Shown here one piece after another: positions 11,404 to 22,379 of a stretch of DNA of 64,000 bases. This DNA is from Dentipellis sp. KUC8613. Taxonomy: Eukaryota; Basidiomycota; Agaricomycetes; Russulales; Hericiaceae. The notes beneath the pieces are model-generated. The model made no database searches. It was not told the origin of the DNA and saw nothing but the letters and a program-made list of their open reading frames with translations. Numbering within the stretch: the stretch's first letter is position 1; every line of letters begins with the position of its first letter. The stretch lies in the NCBI GenBank assembly GCA_002286715.1, contig NSJX01000012.1:457916-521915 (forward strand). The letters run 5' to 3'. Made by a program: the position numbers and the translations under genes.

Positions 11404-11702
11404 GGAGAAAAAAGGAGACGAAGGACGAAGGATGGCGAGCTCAGAGCAACGCACGCTCGAGGGTATATGGAATATGGATTATAAGATGGAGAGAGCGGTA
11501 GGATAGGAAGAGCATGAAGGACGGGAGACGGTGTCTGCAGCTTAGACTAGGGCACCTTAGTTCAGGCCGCGCACCGTCGCCTCCCTCGGCACGGCCGTCG
11601 CCGCCCCGCTTCCCACGCGATGAACAGCACATACTAACATCACATTACTCATCCACACAACACTATATCGCTAACGCCAACCAACTCAATTCGACATCCC
11701 GT
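11404..11702 (-). promoter_or_regulatory. Spacer between DUF7726 gene and GYF/CNH gene
   Basis: This 299-bp stretch must hold the 3' UTR of the DUF7726 gene and the promoter of the GYF/CNH gene. I see no conserved element in it. Confidence 0.45.
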
Positions 11703-12527
11703 TCACGCCGGTCCCCACACCCACATCTTCCGGTGGTCCTCGAGCGGCAGTCCGTTGGGATGCTCCGCCTCGTTGCGCTGGCGCTTTGCCGTCTTTTTCT
11801 TGCCCTCAGCAATTCGCCGCTTCTCAAAGTACGCGTAGCTGGAAATGCACTTCAGTATGCCTGTGCTAGCAACAATAGGTAGGGCACCTACGCCGCCTTG
11901 TATAGACCATTGGTAGCCCCGGAGGTTGGGCCCGTCGCTTTCACTGAAACGTGCGTCAGAATATAACAGACAGGAACCAACGATAGACGTACTGAAGCGG
12001 TTGTATGAATTATTGTTGATGCCACCGATGTCCCTCAGCCAGTGCGTGATCTACACAGCGTGCCCACATGAGCCCACGACCAATATGGCAACACGACAGC
12101 GTCACCTTGAAGCCCGGCTCTTTCTGGAGCAGTCGGATTTTGCGGCGGATCTCGTTGCAGTCATCGCTATGCGGTGAAGGAACGACATCTGTTAGCATCT
12201 CACCGTCAAAGCTTCGAGATGACGGCGCTCACTAGATAGGAATGTCGTCCTGTTCCGCGAACAGAGGGTCAACGACTAAGCTGACAGACCGTTGTTAAGG
12301 CTCACCTCATCTTCGCCCTCGAGAACGACATCCTGCCAACTCTGCGGTGCAGCAGGCTCCTTCCCCTTCTTCTTCGACTTCGAGCCAGAGGCTTCGGGAG
12401 CTTCGACATCAGCAGCGTCAGTGATGCGGGCCTTCTTCGGAACAGGCACGTCGTCCTGCTTGATTGTCGACTCGAAGCCGTGAGCATCGAGCGTGGCAAT
12501 CACATCAGATTTACGCTTCGGCGGCAT
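11703..12527 (-). CDS. DUF7726 family protein (nuclear-type, fungal)
   Basis: Six exons, checked in frame: 12527-12306, 12249-12233, 12166-12106, 12050-11993, 11943-11892 and 11838-11703, giving 181 residues. The first 70 residues are Lys-rich and disordered (KRK near the N-terminus, SKSKKKGK), typical of a nuclear protein. The conserved block follows: DDIPIYDDCNEIRRKIR, a helical segment ending WLRDIGGINNNSYNRF, then GPTSG, a Tyr/Ala segment and YFEKRRIAEGKKK. I recognise this arrangement from fungal proteins of unknown function that look like a small DNA-binding helical fold. Exon 2 is only 17 nt; a 3' splice site further upstream would break the frame. It shares a 309-bp promoter with the S-formylglutathione hydrolase gene. 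Confidence 0.7.
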
Positions 12528-12836
12528 TCTGTTTGCTGGATAGGTGTAGAGTGGGTGTCAAGTGCAAGAAGCGAGAGACGAGGAGCGTAGCAACAACTAA
12601 CGTCTAATATTTGTGGCGCCACTGCGACTAGGCCAGGACGGCGATCAACAGGGCGAGGCTACGGTCGGCGCTGAGGCAAATTGAGACAAAGACGCGTCGC
12701 GTCTGCCCGACGCGTGACGTCATGCTCAGGATTCGATGAGTCGGATCAGCTGGTCCACCCAACGGAGCTCCTTATTTCCTCCCTCTCACGACCACAATCC
12801 ACCTCTCTTTCGTCCTCTCTTTCGTCTGTCCGAACA
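12528..12836. promoter_or_regulatory. Divergent promoter with two ACGCGT boxes and a TGACGTCA palindrome
   Basis: This region separates the start codons of the DUF7726 gene (minus) and S-formylglutathione hydrolase (plus). It carries ACGCGT at 12692-12697 within GACGCGTCGCGTCT (12691-12704), a second ACGCGT at 12710-12715, and a full CRE palindrome TGACGTCA at 12715-12722 overlapping the latter by one base. ACGCGT is the MCB site bound by MBF in yeasts, and TGACGTCA is the ATF/CREB bZIP site. The 50 bases before the plus-strand ATG are pyrimidine-rich. Confidence 0.6.
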
Positions 12837-14169
12837 ATGTCCCACATCACCCCCCTCGAGAAGGTGTCCACCAACAAGTCCTTCGGCGGCGAGCTCTCCA
12901 AGTACAAGTTCAAGGTCAGTAATACCACCAACCCACCCTGCATCACCTTAGTCGCATCCTGACGCCACCCACACCTAGTCTGCAGCCCTCGGCGGCCTGG
13001 ACGCCCACTTCAACCTCTTCATCCCCGCCAACGCCGTCAACGGCAAAGTCCCGCTGCTCGTCTACCTCGCAGGCCTCACCTGCACCGAGGACACCGGGTA
13101 CGGTCGACCCCACGATCTGCCCGATCACCGCAACTAATTATCCCCTCGATCGCGATGACCAGTGCGCAGAAGGGCGGGTTTTTGGGCCCCGCCGCGAAAG
13201 AGGGCATCGCGATCCTGTTCCCGGACACATCGCCGCGCGGGGCTGGCGTCGCCGGCGAAGACGACGACTGGGACTTCGGGACAGGTATGCATCCGTTGCA
13301 CGCGCCTGGTCACTCACTGACCAGCCGGATTCCAGGTGCCGGCTTCTATCTGAACGCGACGAATCCGAAGTACGCGACGCACTACAACATGTACACCCAC
13401 ATCACGCTCGAGCTCCCGCAAGTGCTCGAAGAATCCGGGCTGCCCGTCGTCCGTACCCCTCCCCCTCCCACCTCCACCTCTCACCCATTCAACTAACTCC
13501 GCACCACGCTGACAGGACCTGAAGCGCCAGTCGATCTTCGGCCACTCGATGGGCGGCCACGGCGCGCTCACGCTGTACCTCTCCTCCGCGAGCAAGCAGT
13601 ACCGCTCCGCGTCCGCGTTCGCGCCGATCTCGAACCCCGTCCTCGCGCCGTGGGGCCAGAAGGCGTTCGCGGGGTATCTGCAGAACGGCGTCGAGGAGGC
13701 CAAGGCGAAGTACGATGCGACGGAGCTCATCGCGAAGTACAAGGACCCGGTGCATATTCTCGTAGACTACGTGCGTTTTCGTTTTGTTTCTCTCGTCGCG
13801 TATACGGAGTTTTGGACGATGCTGATGGTTTGGTGCGGGTCGTAGGGCACAAGTGACAACTTCTACAAGAGCGGCCAGCTGCTGCCCGAGAACTTCCTCA
13901 AGGCGGCGCGCGATGCGGGGCACGACGAGGTGCAGGTGCGCGTGCGCGAGCAGGACGCGTACGACCACAGCTACTACTTCGTGCGTGCATCCCCCCCGCT
14001 GGGCATTTCCGAGCTACGCTGACCAGCTTTTGGGGTGGCAGATTTCGACGTTCGGCGAGGACCATGTGCACTGTGAGTTTGTCATTCCCTGTCGGTGTCA
14101 CATGTGCACAGATTTGACTGATGCATCGTTATGGCATTGGCAGTCCATGCGAACTTCCTGAAAGCTTGA
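12837..14169 (+). CDS. S-formylglutathione hydrolase (esterase D family)
   Basis: Hydrolyses S-formylglutathione to formate and glutathione, the second step of glutathione-dependent formaldehyde detoxification in the cytosol. Eight exons (12837-12914, 12979-13097, 13163-13284, 13336-13448, 13516-13770, 13846-13980, 14042-14072, 14150-14169) give 290 residues, close to the usual 280-290. The alpha/beta-hydrolase triad is visible: Ser155 in GHSMGGHG, Asp233 in GTSDNFY and His270 in YDHSYYF. Other family landmarks are [16 protein letters not shown] and the C-terminal HFHANFLKA. Introns are short and all GT-AG. In wood-decay fungi formaldehyde arises from lignin demethoxylation and methanol oxidation, so the gene fits the lifestyle, but that link is inference. 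Confidence 0.96.
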
Positions 14170-14476
14170 ATGAATCCACGATACTCTACTGACGGGAGGG
14201 GATATATATCTAGTGGTAAAGAGAACGAAGATGAAGACGAAGACAAAGATGGGGTGTATGCTCTAGGGAAGTTGTATTTTTACCAGTGCCAGAAATAGTG
14301 ATGCCTTGGTGTTGTACGAGCGCGAGCGGCGAGCGTTGAGAGTACAGCAGATCCAAAGAACAGTCACAGAATACAGCACAAAAGCCAGAGCAACAGAGCA
14401 ACAGAAGGGAGATCCAGAAGTCAAGCCAACAGCCAAGAACCAGGAAGACACTCTTGAGAGCCCGACCGCAAGTTGG
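14170..14476. other. Convergent intergenic region
   Basis: This 307-bp stretch lies between the 3' ends of the formylglutathione hydrolase and the FHA kinase. I see no gene; the short ORFs are compositional. Confidence 0.55.
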
Positions 14477-16769
14477 TCAGCCAGCCAGCACCCGCTCCGC
14501 ATACGCGCGCTCGAGCTCCTCCGCATCGCACGCGATCCAATAGCTCTGCAGCGCCGCGCCGACCGTCGCGCGGTGCTCGTGGCTGTGGATCAGCAGCCGC
14601 GACACGAGGGCTTTCGCTGTTCGCACAACGCACCACATACCACAACGCATAACGCACAACGCACACCACATAACGCAGCAGCCAGCCAACATTTAGCTTC
14701 CGACTCTGCAGGGATGGTGAGGGCGCGGATGTGCTCACCGTGTCCCATCCCGCCCCATATCTCGTGCGCAAAGTCGACGTCGCCGTGCACGATGCGGTCC
14801 TTGATGATCTGCTCGCTGCGCGTCGATATCTCGGACTGCTCGGGGTCGGCGGGGCCGCGGTCGAACGGGTGCGCTCCGCTGTTCGTGTTTTCGTGATCGC
14901 AGCGTCGTCAGCGGTGGTGAAGCGCGATACAAATACGAACACAGACGAAGACGCAGACGTGAGCGGAGACGAGTGGTACATGGACAAGGACGGAGGCGAG
15001 GAACGGGGAGAAAAACGGAGAGCAGAGCACGCACGCAAGCATCATGTACATGATGACCCCCGCGCTCCAGCAGTCGAGCGGCATCGCGACGTAGCCGAGC
15101 CGCTTGTCGTGCAGCGCGAGGATGCCCTCGGGCGGGAGGTACATCACCGTGCCGCAGGCCGTGAACGTCTTCTCGTACGCCTTGGGCCGCGCGAGCCCGA
15201 AGTCCGCGATCTGGATGCGCGGGTACGGCCCCGGCGTGTAGAGGAGCACGTTCTCGGGCTGCGGTGGGGCGGGTGAGCAGGGTGTGTATATACGATTAGT
15301 TGGACGCGGGATGTGCGGTGGGACGGGCCTACCTTGAGGTCTATATACGCGGCGGTACCTGACATGAGTACGGTGGTGGGGAGGTCAGGATAGAGTGCGT
15401 ACCGCGGTGCGAGATCATCTTGTCATGGAGGTACTTCAGCCCCTTGAAGATCTGGTACATGATGTACTTCGCCTCGCCCTCGCACAGGCGGCCGGACTTG
15501 AGCTTGTGGCTGGAGATGTACGTGAAGAGGTCTCCGCCGGTGCACAGTTCCAGGAATATATGCCTGGATGCGCATAGTCGTTGTAGGTGATGAATTCGGC
15601 TTTTTCGATGAGGAAGAGGAGGCGGGGAAGAACACGTACAGGAACTTCCCGTCTTCCTCTACGTCTAGGATTTTGCTTATGTTCGGCTGTCGAAAGCAGC
15701 CCCCGTCAGACCCGGACTGCCCGAGAAAGAAAAAGAAGAAGCGACAAACATGATCCATCGCAAGCAAGATCTTGACCTCCTTCATAACTGTCTCCCTTTC
15801 CGCATCTTTCTTCAGCCCGATAGTCTTACACGCTACCTGCCTCGACGCGACTTTATCCATCGCGAGGTGCACCGTTGCGAACCCGCCGGTACCTAGGCAG
15901 TGCGAGGTCACGACGTAGTTTCCTATTCTCTACATATAATCTTGCATAAGGAGCGGTTCGAACGAGTTAGAGACGTAGTGTAAACTACCTTGTGCGAAGG
16001 ATGCGTAGGCGGCGTCGGGTCAAATATCGTATTCTTCTCCCGCGGCTCCTTCCATATGTGCACGCACTGGAACGCTACTCACCACACTCAGCGACTCATT
16101 TTAGACACTGAACATAGCATAAGACGCACTTTTCGAAGAGGGTATTTGGATGATATCCCCGTCCATGAGGATCACAGAGGTGCGGCGGACTCGGTGGCCG
16201 TTTAGGATGAGCCCGTTTGTTGAGAAGTCCTGCATTCAAGGTGAGGTAATGCACCATATGCAAGAAAAGAGTATTCGTACCTGACAGGATACGATGATCC
16301 CTCCCGTGCTTGAATGCACACTAACATAGCAGAGCCAGGCTAAGCTGTGAGACGTGCTCTGAAGGCTTCGGACTTACGCATATAGCTTGCAATGAACACT
16401 CGACACGACAGCATCTGGGATAACAAACGAGCTGCAAGATACACATGAACAAGAGGGCAAGCACTGAATGAACATGCCGCTACGCACCATGCAGCGGGAT
16501 TGCGTCCGATCGTGACAGGCTTGTCGATGCTCAAAGCGATCACTTTGTCCCCTGTTGCTTCGAAGTATTCTCAGACGCTTTAGATAGACATGCACACCTT
16601 CTTTGAGCCCTCCTGTTTTCACTGTCGAAACAAGTTTAGCGCATACAGTCCGAGTATCGACTGCTGGAGCACGGTTCTGGTGGTTAACGTCGGGGCCTCC
16701 CGATCTACGGTCGATGCTTGGCATATTCAAAGAATTTTCGAGTCGCTTGAGCTGAAAACGAATGCCCAA
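14477..16769 (-). CDS. FHA-domain Ser/Thr protein kinase (Chk2/Cds1/Rad53 type)
   Basis: The joined exons give about 477 residues. An FHA domain occupies about 58-160: the phosphothreonine-binding landmarks GRN, SSVHC and STNGLILNG are present. The kinase domain follows (about 180-455): glycine loop LGTGGFATVH, VACK (Lys213), HRDLKPEN with Asp308, ADFGLA with Asp329, and CGTVMYLPPEG in place of the usual APE. FHA plus kinase in this order is the layout of Cds1/Chk2, the DNA-replication and damage checkpoint effector, and of meiotic Mek1; the sequence does not decide between them. The chain stops about 20 residues after the kinase domain. The HRDLK codons are split: an 8-nt exon at 15333-15340 supplies AC-CTC-AAG. 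Two ACGCGT boxes lie directly upstream. Confidence 0.88.
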
Positions 16770-16983
16770 CGTGAAGTGGAGGGATGAAAAGGAATTGCGA
16801 AGTCGACGCGTATCGTCGAGCTGGGGTGAAGCAAAAGCGCGACGCGTCGCGTCTAAATGAAAGGCTACATATCACGTGCATACCGTCACAAATACATGCG
16901 TTCACATCTTGCTAGCAGCTACAGTCTCTCCTCCGAGTCACCTCCAAGGCCTCGCTATCATAGCAGAGTGTCACAAGCGGTGA
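16770..16983 (-). promoter_or_regulatory. FHA-kinase promoter with two ACGCGT (MCB-like) boxes
   Basis: This 214-bp spacer lies between the end of LSG1 and the kinase start. ACGCGT occurs at 16806-16811 and 16842-16847, that is 37-78 bases before the ATG. The second lies in GACGCGTCGCGTCT (16841-16854), a 14-mer also found at 12691-12704. In yeasts MBF drives G1/S transcription through such sites, which would suit a replication-checkpoint kinase. Confidence 0.6.
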
Positions 16984-19440
16984 TCACTCGTACCCACCGC
17001 CCCCTCTCTGCTTCGTCCGCTTCCCCTTCTTATGGTGCTTCTTCCCCGGATGCGACTCGTTCGCGACCGCCAACACCGCCGCAAGCCGCGCACGCCGCCC
17101 GCCGACCTGGACACCCGTGTCGGACACGGCATTCTGGTGCGGGTACAGCTTCACGCGCGAGAACTCCTGCGCGGGGCGCCCGGCCGCCTTCATGAACGCG
17201 TGCGCGGACAGCCCGCTGTTGTTGACGAAGAAGTCCTTGTCAACGACGCGGGACGCCTGGCCCTCGCCCGGCTTGTCGTTCACGGGCACGCCGGACCCCG
17301 GGACGAAGGTGAGTGCGCCGAGGGGTACGCGGCTCGTGGGCCCCATCTTCTTGCCTGCGGCACGTGCGAGGCTGAGCGCGCGGGTCTCTTCGTTGAACTC
17401 GTCTTCTGGGATGCCCGGGGGTGGGTGGCAGAAGAGGAGCTTGGCATTGACGTAGTCTTTCAGGATTACTCGGGCAGATCGTGCCTCGTCAGGGTTGCCC
17501 TGGCCGGAGCGGGTGAACCCACGAGCAACTAGCAGTATACATCAATGGATGAATCAAGAGTGTGCAGAGAGCAAACAGCTTACTAGCATAGGTGATTAGC
17601 AGGTCTTCGGCTGTGATCTTCCCGTCGCCGCCTTCTTCCAATCCCTTGCTTCGGATGACCAAACCGTACGTCAACTCCAGGACTTCTTTGGGCATCCGCT
17701 TCACCACCAAAGATATAGGTCCGGTGTATTCACGCAACTGATCGATCGGCAATACGCCGTCGCAGACAAGGTCTGCACGAGTAGTCGCGAACTGAGGGAA
17801 GACCAGACCTGGACAATCGCAGAGGACGATGTTGTCCGAAAGGTGGATGGTCTGGAAATGCTTCGTCTTTCCGGGTGTCGATGACACCGATACCTTCTTT
17901 TCGCCCAGGAGAGAATTGATCGTGCTCGACTTTCCGACGTTGGGATATCCGACGAGACCAACCACCAACTTAGTTGGGGGGTTCCCAGAGCCATCTTTGA
18001 AGTCTGAAAGAAGCGACGTGAGAATTGCAATGAATAAGGGAAGCACGATTATAATTACCGGATAGAGGAGGCGCAGCCGAAATGAAGAGATCCTCTAACT
18101 CAAGCACCGACAGAACCTTTGCGCGAGGATCAGTGCTCTCTATGTTGCCCTTCACCTCGTACTCGTCAGACCACTCCGAATCGTCACCGTCCTCGTCAAC
18201 GCTGTCGTCGTCTTCGTCCTGGTCATCTTCACCTTCATGCGCGGCCTCGGCATGCGATCCACCTGCCTCTGCTGGTCCTTCGGAAACTGGGGGAGTCTCA
18301 TCCGTGTCAGAGGCAGAGGATGAGTTGTCAGGATGCGATTCTTCTTCCTCAGTTGCTGCTGTTTCCGCTGCCAAAGCCTCCCGACGCGCTTCCTGCAGCG
18401 CAACCGCATTCGCTGCAGAGAAGAAGGCATATTGAATACCCTGCTTGTCGAAGTAGTCCGCCCACGCTAACCTGGATGACTGAGATAAGCGCTCGTAGCG
18501 CGCTGCAAAGAATATGGACGCACCGTTGCTTGTCAGTCAAGAGATCAGCCTTATTGATGAGAAGCAAGCTTCTTCTTTTCCCGGGAGTCGACATCTGCTC
18601 CCCGTCTGCAGTGTCGATATCCCGAATGTAAGTCTCCAGATCCTCACAACGGAATCGAAGCGGGTTTCGTGCGTCAACAATCTGCACGATCAGATGCGAG
18701 CGCTCAAGCACACGCCATAGTTGGCGCCAAACTTCTATGTTGCGCTCGAAGGGAGTGAGGAGGAAGTTGTCGCGTTCTTGAAGTCTAGAAATATCACATT
18801 CGCAAGAAAGTCTTCGGTTGAACGTCATGCGACTCACTCTGCGAGACCTCTTCTCCATTCCAAGAATGCATCCTTTTCCTGCCGGTCGAGCTGCGCTGGG
18901 GTCATAGATTTTGTCCAGTGAGGTCTTCTTGGGACCCGCAGACGTTGCTTGTTTTCTTGGTGCTTCTTCAAAGTCGATTTCTCTTCTTGTTCCGACAACA
19001 GATACGCATTCTGCGATGCCGAGCCTGAGCTCTGAATAATTTTAATATTCCTCCGCTCTGCGAGTGAAACGCAGGTCAGCACTGCAGCCAGACGGATCAA
19101 AAAAACGCCCAACTCACCTGCCGTGAACTCCGTCCCTGCCAACTGCGCCGTGCTAAGAAACTCTTCTAGATCTCGCTCCTGCGTGACCGATTTGAGACGC
19201 GATGTCGAATCCAAATCGGTGGTATACTTCAAAGCACATACTCAGCTATTGCATCCATGCGATCATCGTGACGGTGCTCACAAGGCCTGATTCATGTGCC
19301 TGCCGGGCATCCTTAGCCTTTCTGTTGATGATGGCCCTCCCGAGGCCGCTGGGATTTGGGTTCCTAGTTTTTGGAGCCTACAGTCCCGATTACAGTTAAC
19401 TCGGTCAAGAGAGGCCCCTGGCGGTGTTGAGACATACCAT
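16984..19440 (-). CDS. LSG1: Large-subunit GTPase 1 (Lsg1), circularly permuted
   Basis: Cytoplasmic GTPase that releases the export adaptor Nmd3 from pre-60S ribosomes. The G motifs appear in permuted order: DARNPL and NKAD (G4, about 18720-18540) precede the P-loop GYPNVGKSS (G1) and DCPGL (G3) near 17960-17800. Further landmarks are the N-terminal GLGRAI, PRRPHWTKSMTPAQLD, a Glu/Asp/Ser-rich insert between G4 and G1, and a basic C-terminus (GKKHHKKGKR). The best start is ATG at 19440-19438 immediately followed by the donor GTATGT, so the first coding exon holds only the start codon; exon 2 then reads A-P-K-T-R-N-P. The rest is joined through short GT-AG introns. It is followed on the same strand by the FHA-kinase gene. 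Confidence 0.92.
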
Positions 19441-19855
19441 CGTTATTTCGTCTCGTTCACGAGCTTAACTCTGCGCGATCCTGTACCCTCTGGATTGATG
19501 TACTCGAGGGGGGTTTTGCTCCTGTAAATCTGCTTGGAATGGAAGCAGCAAGTGTCTCATAAAAGGCCTACTAGACATCCTGTACTAAGCAGCTCCAAAT
19601 TCGGTATTTCTGGAAATTAGTCATGCAAAATTGGCGCTCGATAACACGTGAAGATAATATCTCTGATTAGTTTTAGCATGCTAAGCGCCAGTAATAACCA
19701 TCTTATCGCAGCGGCGAGACCACGGGATGATAGCAAAACCGACAAAATTTGCATTCGTATTTAGATCATTCGGGCACATTTCTACATCAAGGCGGCACTT
19801 TTTACAGACTCGCAGGACCCCTGAGAAACACGGAAACATCTCGAACAGCAGGGCC
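19441..19855 (-). promoter_or_regulatory. LSG1 upstream region / GH5 3' flank
   Basis: These 415 bases contain the LSG1 promoter and the 3' UTR of the GH5 gene. They are markedly less GC-rich than the exons around them. No gene or clear motif was seen. Confidence 0.45.
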
Positions 19856-21747
19856 TCAAGGCAAGTTGGGGATGACTAGACGTTGAAACGCGGTCAGCTT
19901 TATGCAACTTGAGCCGCGTAAATGCGAGTGCTTACCTGCATCAGTCCACAAGGGCTGGTCAGTTCCGTCAGCGTTCGGGGTGACTGTCAGGACGTAGGTC
20001 GTGTCGAAGGCGCCGGCAGCCCAGACCGTGAAGCCAACAATGCTGTCCGAGTTCTCCTTGACGTAGGCCAGCTCCTGGCCGAGGCTAAAAAAAATCCGAG
20101 ATATAAGTTTGTTTTCTTTGCGAGAGAAAGTGAGACCCACTCGGTCTCGCAGGACGCAGTGTTTCCTCCACCAGTCTCGCTGAGGATTGCCTGGCGGTTT
20201 CCGTTTTGCTTGAGCCACGATACAAGCGTGGTGAGGACGTCAACGTTGTTCTATGAACGCGTCAATAAGGACCCATCAAATATATAGGAAAATCCATTAC
20301 TGTGACGCAGTCAGCGTGAGTACCGCTGTTGTCGCTGTCGAGGTACTTGTGGACTAGAGACATATGTTGGCATTGGACAAGCATGGTTATTTGAGAGCAT
20401 ACCATCGAACAGAAGCTTGTCGGTGCCGCCAGCGGGGTCGGTGAGCTTCACGAGGTACGGGCCAGCTTCTGTGGGGAGTGCCTGAGCACTCGAGTAGCTG
20501 GAGCCGGGCATCAGCAGGAACTGTGAGGTAGCACCAGCCGCACGGATGGCATTGATAGCGGCCTGCACAGAGTCGGCCCAGTCGGGGATCGAGGGGATAT
20601 CGTGCGGCTCGTTCATGATACCGAACTGATGCTCGATATTCAGTAACCACATTTGGATGGATGTTGAGTATGCTCACGATGATGCGGGGCTCGTTGGCGT
20701 ACTTGGTGGCCAACTGAGACCAGATGTTAGCGAACTGGTCGTTGGTAGGTCCACCTTGGCCGATGATCGCTCCGTTCCACCGAGCGTAGTTGTGCTGTTA
20801 GAGAGACTTCAGCGACAGTCACTCGTTCACGGTGATGTGCTTACAAGGTCAACGATGACGTAGGGCTGAGTGGAGGACGACAGAGCAGCTTGGACTGTCG
20901 CGTCGTAGCGCGAGAAGAAAGTGGACGAGATGGTGCCTCCAAGCGTCGGGGTCATCAGCTGCCATGCTTTGGGAGTTCTATGAGATCATGGGTTGCGTTA
21001 CTATGCAGCGCTCGAACATACCGAAAGCTGAGTAGAAAAGAGCTGTCAGCTAACGGCAACGCCGATAATAACCTAGACAACGTACGAATGCGGAAGATGT
21101 TGACTCCCTCCGAGGCAAAGTGTGAGAACTGGGAAACCGGAGGGTCAACTCCGGTTCCATTGAAAGAACCATCAGTTGCCTAGGCACATACAACTCAGCT
21201 TGCTGTATAATGTAATTGAATAGAGGTACTCACGACCGAGAAGTCGTAACCTGCCGTGTTGACACCGCCGAGGAAGGGGATACTCGAGGTGCCGGTGGGA
21301 GCAGACGCCGAACTCGTCGAAGACGGGCTCGATGGAGTTGATGCACCTGGGATGCACTGCGAATAGTCTACAGCTCATCGAATGAGGATTGTTGGCTCAG
21401 TGAACAGCTGTACGCCTTACAAGGGTTGCTGACAACGCAAGCGCTTCCGGAGGCGCAGGTGGTCGGGCCAGCTGCAAGAAACCGTTGAGGGCTTGTAGAG
21501 TGAGCGGGCGAATAGGACTGTATACGTACTCCAACCAGTCCCTCCGCCTGTCGTACAAGAAGATTCAGGAAACGTCAGTTGAGCCCATCAAGGGAATAGA
21601 TGAGCACTCACATTGGCCCCACACCTTCGCAGATCAGAATGATGGTCAATAAGAGTTGAACTGAAAGTAAGTACGATAATGACATACTGGAGACTGCGCG
21701 TAGGCGAGAGGCGCTACTGCAAGCAAAGCAGATACGAGATACAGCAT
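19856..21747 (-). CDS. Secreted GH5 endo-beta-1,4-glucanase with N-terminal CBM1
   Basis: Cleaves internal beta-1,4 bonds of cellulose outside the cell. The product is about 390 residues: a signal peptide (MLYLVSALLAVAPLAYA), a CBM1 starting VWGQCGGTGW and ending SQCIPG with its cysteines, a Ser/Thr/Pro linker of about 20 residues, then a GH5 domain (VDLHNYARW; acid/base Glu in MNEPHDI; nucleophile Glu in LSETGGGN; FTVWAAGAF). Exons are joined by many short introns; the one after AQSP appears to use an AAG acceptor. The order CBM1-linker-GH5 matches fungal endoglucanase II. A TATAAAAG box sits about 60 bases before the ATG, as expected for a strongly regulated secreted enzyme. Stop is TGA at 19858-19856. 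Confidence 0.95.
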
Positions 21748-22379
21748 CCTGGCTTCCCTTGGGGCGTACGAAACAGAGCTAGTTGAGAAGACATGGAGCA
21801 AGAAGGCTTTTATATCTTTCAAAAGGTAGAGGTAGACGGTGCCATGTGTACGGCATTTCTCCTTAGCTCCATAGATCGGAGGAATCACGGCGGAAAGCCC
21901 AGCTCGAACGACTAAAAAAGACCTACCACACGAAGAAGATGGTGGCATCAGCATATGCAATACCTGTGAGGAGCGCTTTTATCCGAGCTTGCAGCCATCA
22001 ATGCGCCGAACGTCGTCGAGTCGATTGTATCCCCGTCAGTGTGCTTCCGAGCTTCGTGACTTCGGAATTGGATGTGAGCAGCATCGCTGGCAGCAGGCTG
22101 CAATATTAGTACATTGGCATCAAGTATACAACGGAGGGGTATTTCAAGAAAATCATAGAGGACAGGTTACGCATACGTCGACGACATGCATCAATGTAGT
22201 GAGAGAAAGCAAGAACCCTGCCTGAGAGCTCCGCGACAAGAGGCAATTTCGCGTCCAGCGGTCCTGCTATGGTGCTAATTTCCCACGTATTGAACGCATC
22301 ATCGAAGCCCTCAAACAGAAAGTACTGCAGCTTCGCCAGTACTAGTCACAGCGAAGTACTCTATTGCAGACTCTGCTCT
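21748..22379. promoter_or_regulatory. Divergent promoter region, GH5 / LYR protein
   Basis: This 632-bp stretch separates two start codons. On the minus strand, TATAAAAG at 21814-21807 is a good TATA box for the GH5 gene. The rest has mixed composition and no recognisable coding content; an in-frame upstream ATG at 22269 could extend the LYR protein, but the added residues look non-conserved. Confidence 0.6.
21807..21814 (-). promoter_or_regulatory. TATA box of the GH5 endoglucanase gene
   Basis: TATAAAAG on the minus strand, about 60 bases before the ATG at 21747, within the usual distance for a short fungal leader. Confidence 0.6.

Noticed and set aside
15930..16010. tRNA-like GGTTCGAA string
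   Set aside because: It falls in an intron of the FHA-kinase gene, and I could not fold acceptor and anticodon arms around it.
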